From: Anastrepha obliqua
Lineage: Eukaryota; Arthropoda; Insecta; Diptera; Tephritidae
Assembly: GCF_027943255.1 (NCBI RefSeq)
Contig: NC_072893.1
Coordinates: 40,508,001 to 40,572,000 of the forward strand
Direction: 5' to 3'
DNA length: 64,000 nucleotides
Under the pieces are notes generated by a model, which was not told the DNA's origin, did no database searches, and was given only the letters and a program-made list of their open reading frames with translations. The position numbers and the translations under genes were made by a program. Every line of letters begins with the position of its first letter. The stretch's first letter is position 1. Positions 62,956 through 64,000 of the stretch are shown here, in pieces.

Positions 62956-64000
62956 TTTTGCATTGATTTCTTTGTAATAATGGGAAAGAAGCAGATTTCG
63001 TGGAAACTCAAGTTTTTTTGTATCCTTGCATTGAAGGGTATTTTTAAAGTGCACGGGAACATTAGCAAAGTTTCATTAGTGGTGAAATCATGCACGCATT
63101 TTATGTTGACCACATAACTGATTAGAATGCTATGCAAAACATTTTAAAAGAAGATAGATGAACAGAAAGTGTGCATATTTTACGCAAGCTGAGAGCTCTC
63201 AATTCTTAAAAGTAAATAGAATTTCCATTTTGAAGTAGAAGACATAAATAATAAATATCCGAGTGTACTCTTTTTTGTCACTATGTCAATCAAGTTTAGA
63301 GTAATACATCAGTGTATTTTTTTTACTTCCTTTACTTTCCGGCAACACAAATAATTACAACATTTGTAACATTTCAACACATATTCATTTCTCGCTTTTA
63401 ATAACATTATAATAATCGATAAAAATTCTTTAAGCATAAGAGTTTACTTAACAAATCACTAATATTAAACTAAAACAACAAATAACCCAAAATGTTGGCT
63501 TAAAAGTACATATAAAAAACAATGCCACGCCAACGACCTTTTGTGGCCTTTCAGTTGTTAACACATTTTTTTCATGCTTGTTTTATTAAGTATTTGCTTC
63601 TTTTTTATTCTGTTAAGTATTTATGCACCCCGGAGAATATTAAACATGCGAGTATTTATACTTTAGTTAATATTTTTAAATATAATGCAAATATAATATA
63701 CATAAATGCGATAAGAAATGTTCAAGCATAAAATTATATAACCACTTACTCATAATTTTGATGTTTACTACTTTGAAGTGCCGCCCAAGGAAACTGGGTT
63801 AAATTTTTAAAACAAATTTCAACAAATATGTGCTCATAGATATACCATTTTATATAAAATAGTTCGCAAGCAAGCGCAGCTCTTAATAACCATTACAACT
63901 ACAAGTATATGTGAGTGTACAGGTGTGTTGGCTACACTGCTAGAATACAAGAATACTGGTAAATTATTTCAACTGGCGCTTGGTTGATAAGCATACACAC
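62956..64000. other. No gene recognised
   Basis: AT-rich sequence to the window end; short frames at 62923-63137 and 63522-63731 show no domain. Confidence 0.5.

Overview
The window looks like non-genic DNA of a dipteran, most likely a tephritid-type fruit fly. The grounds are AT-rich sequence, many mariner and DD41D (rosa-group) transposons, an R1-clade LINE, short introns of 64 and 73 bp with fly-like splice sites, and tRNA-derived SINEs. I recognise no host protein-coding gene, rRNA gene, tRNA gene, operon or CRISPR array. Almost everything that can be named is a transposable element, mostly decayed and often nested.

Layout. 1-8 kb: a DD41D copy cut by the window edge, LINE fragments, a mariner/Tc1 composite, and a second DD41D copy inserted in a TTAA-type repeat. 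8-16 kb: an inverted-repeat unit, the first copy of a ~1.15 kb element flanked by 8-bp duplications, a DD41D mini-element, an R1-clade LINE and a hairpin MITE. 16-26.7 kb: a TTAA-flanked element with a Mutator/Kolobok-like transposase remnant and an inserted SINE, further TTAA elements, Tc1-like and DD41D remnants, LINE pieces, and the second copy of the 8-bp-duplication element. 26-31 kb: two mariner pseudogenes and a large fold-back block. 32-37 kb: SINEs, an apparently intact DD41D transposon (360-residue transposase, both terminal repeats) inside a decayed Tc1-like element, and another DD41D pseudogene. 39-47 kb: LINE fragments (one with a 60-bp tandem duplication), a mariner with terminal repeats, and a LINE interrupted by a TTAA MITE. 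49-51 kb: a 5'-truncated LINE with a good RNase H domain. 53.6-59.3 kb: a Russian-doll nest in which a LINE holds a hAT element, which holds a long-inverted-repeat MITE and an apparently intact mariner. 60-63 kb: a Tc1-like element interrupted by a mariner that has lost a catalytic aspartate.

The genes do not form a pathway; they record successive invasions. Nesting gives relative ages: LINE and Tc1-like layers are oldest, hAT and TTAA elements intermediate, and the intact DD41D element and intact mariner youngest. Those two are the only elements that look capable of encoding a full transposase.
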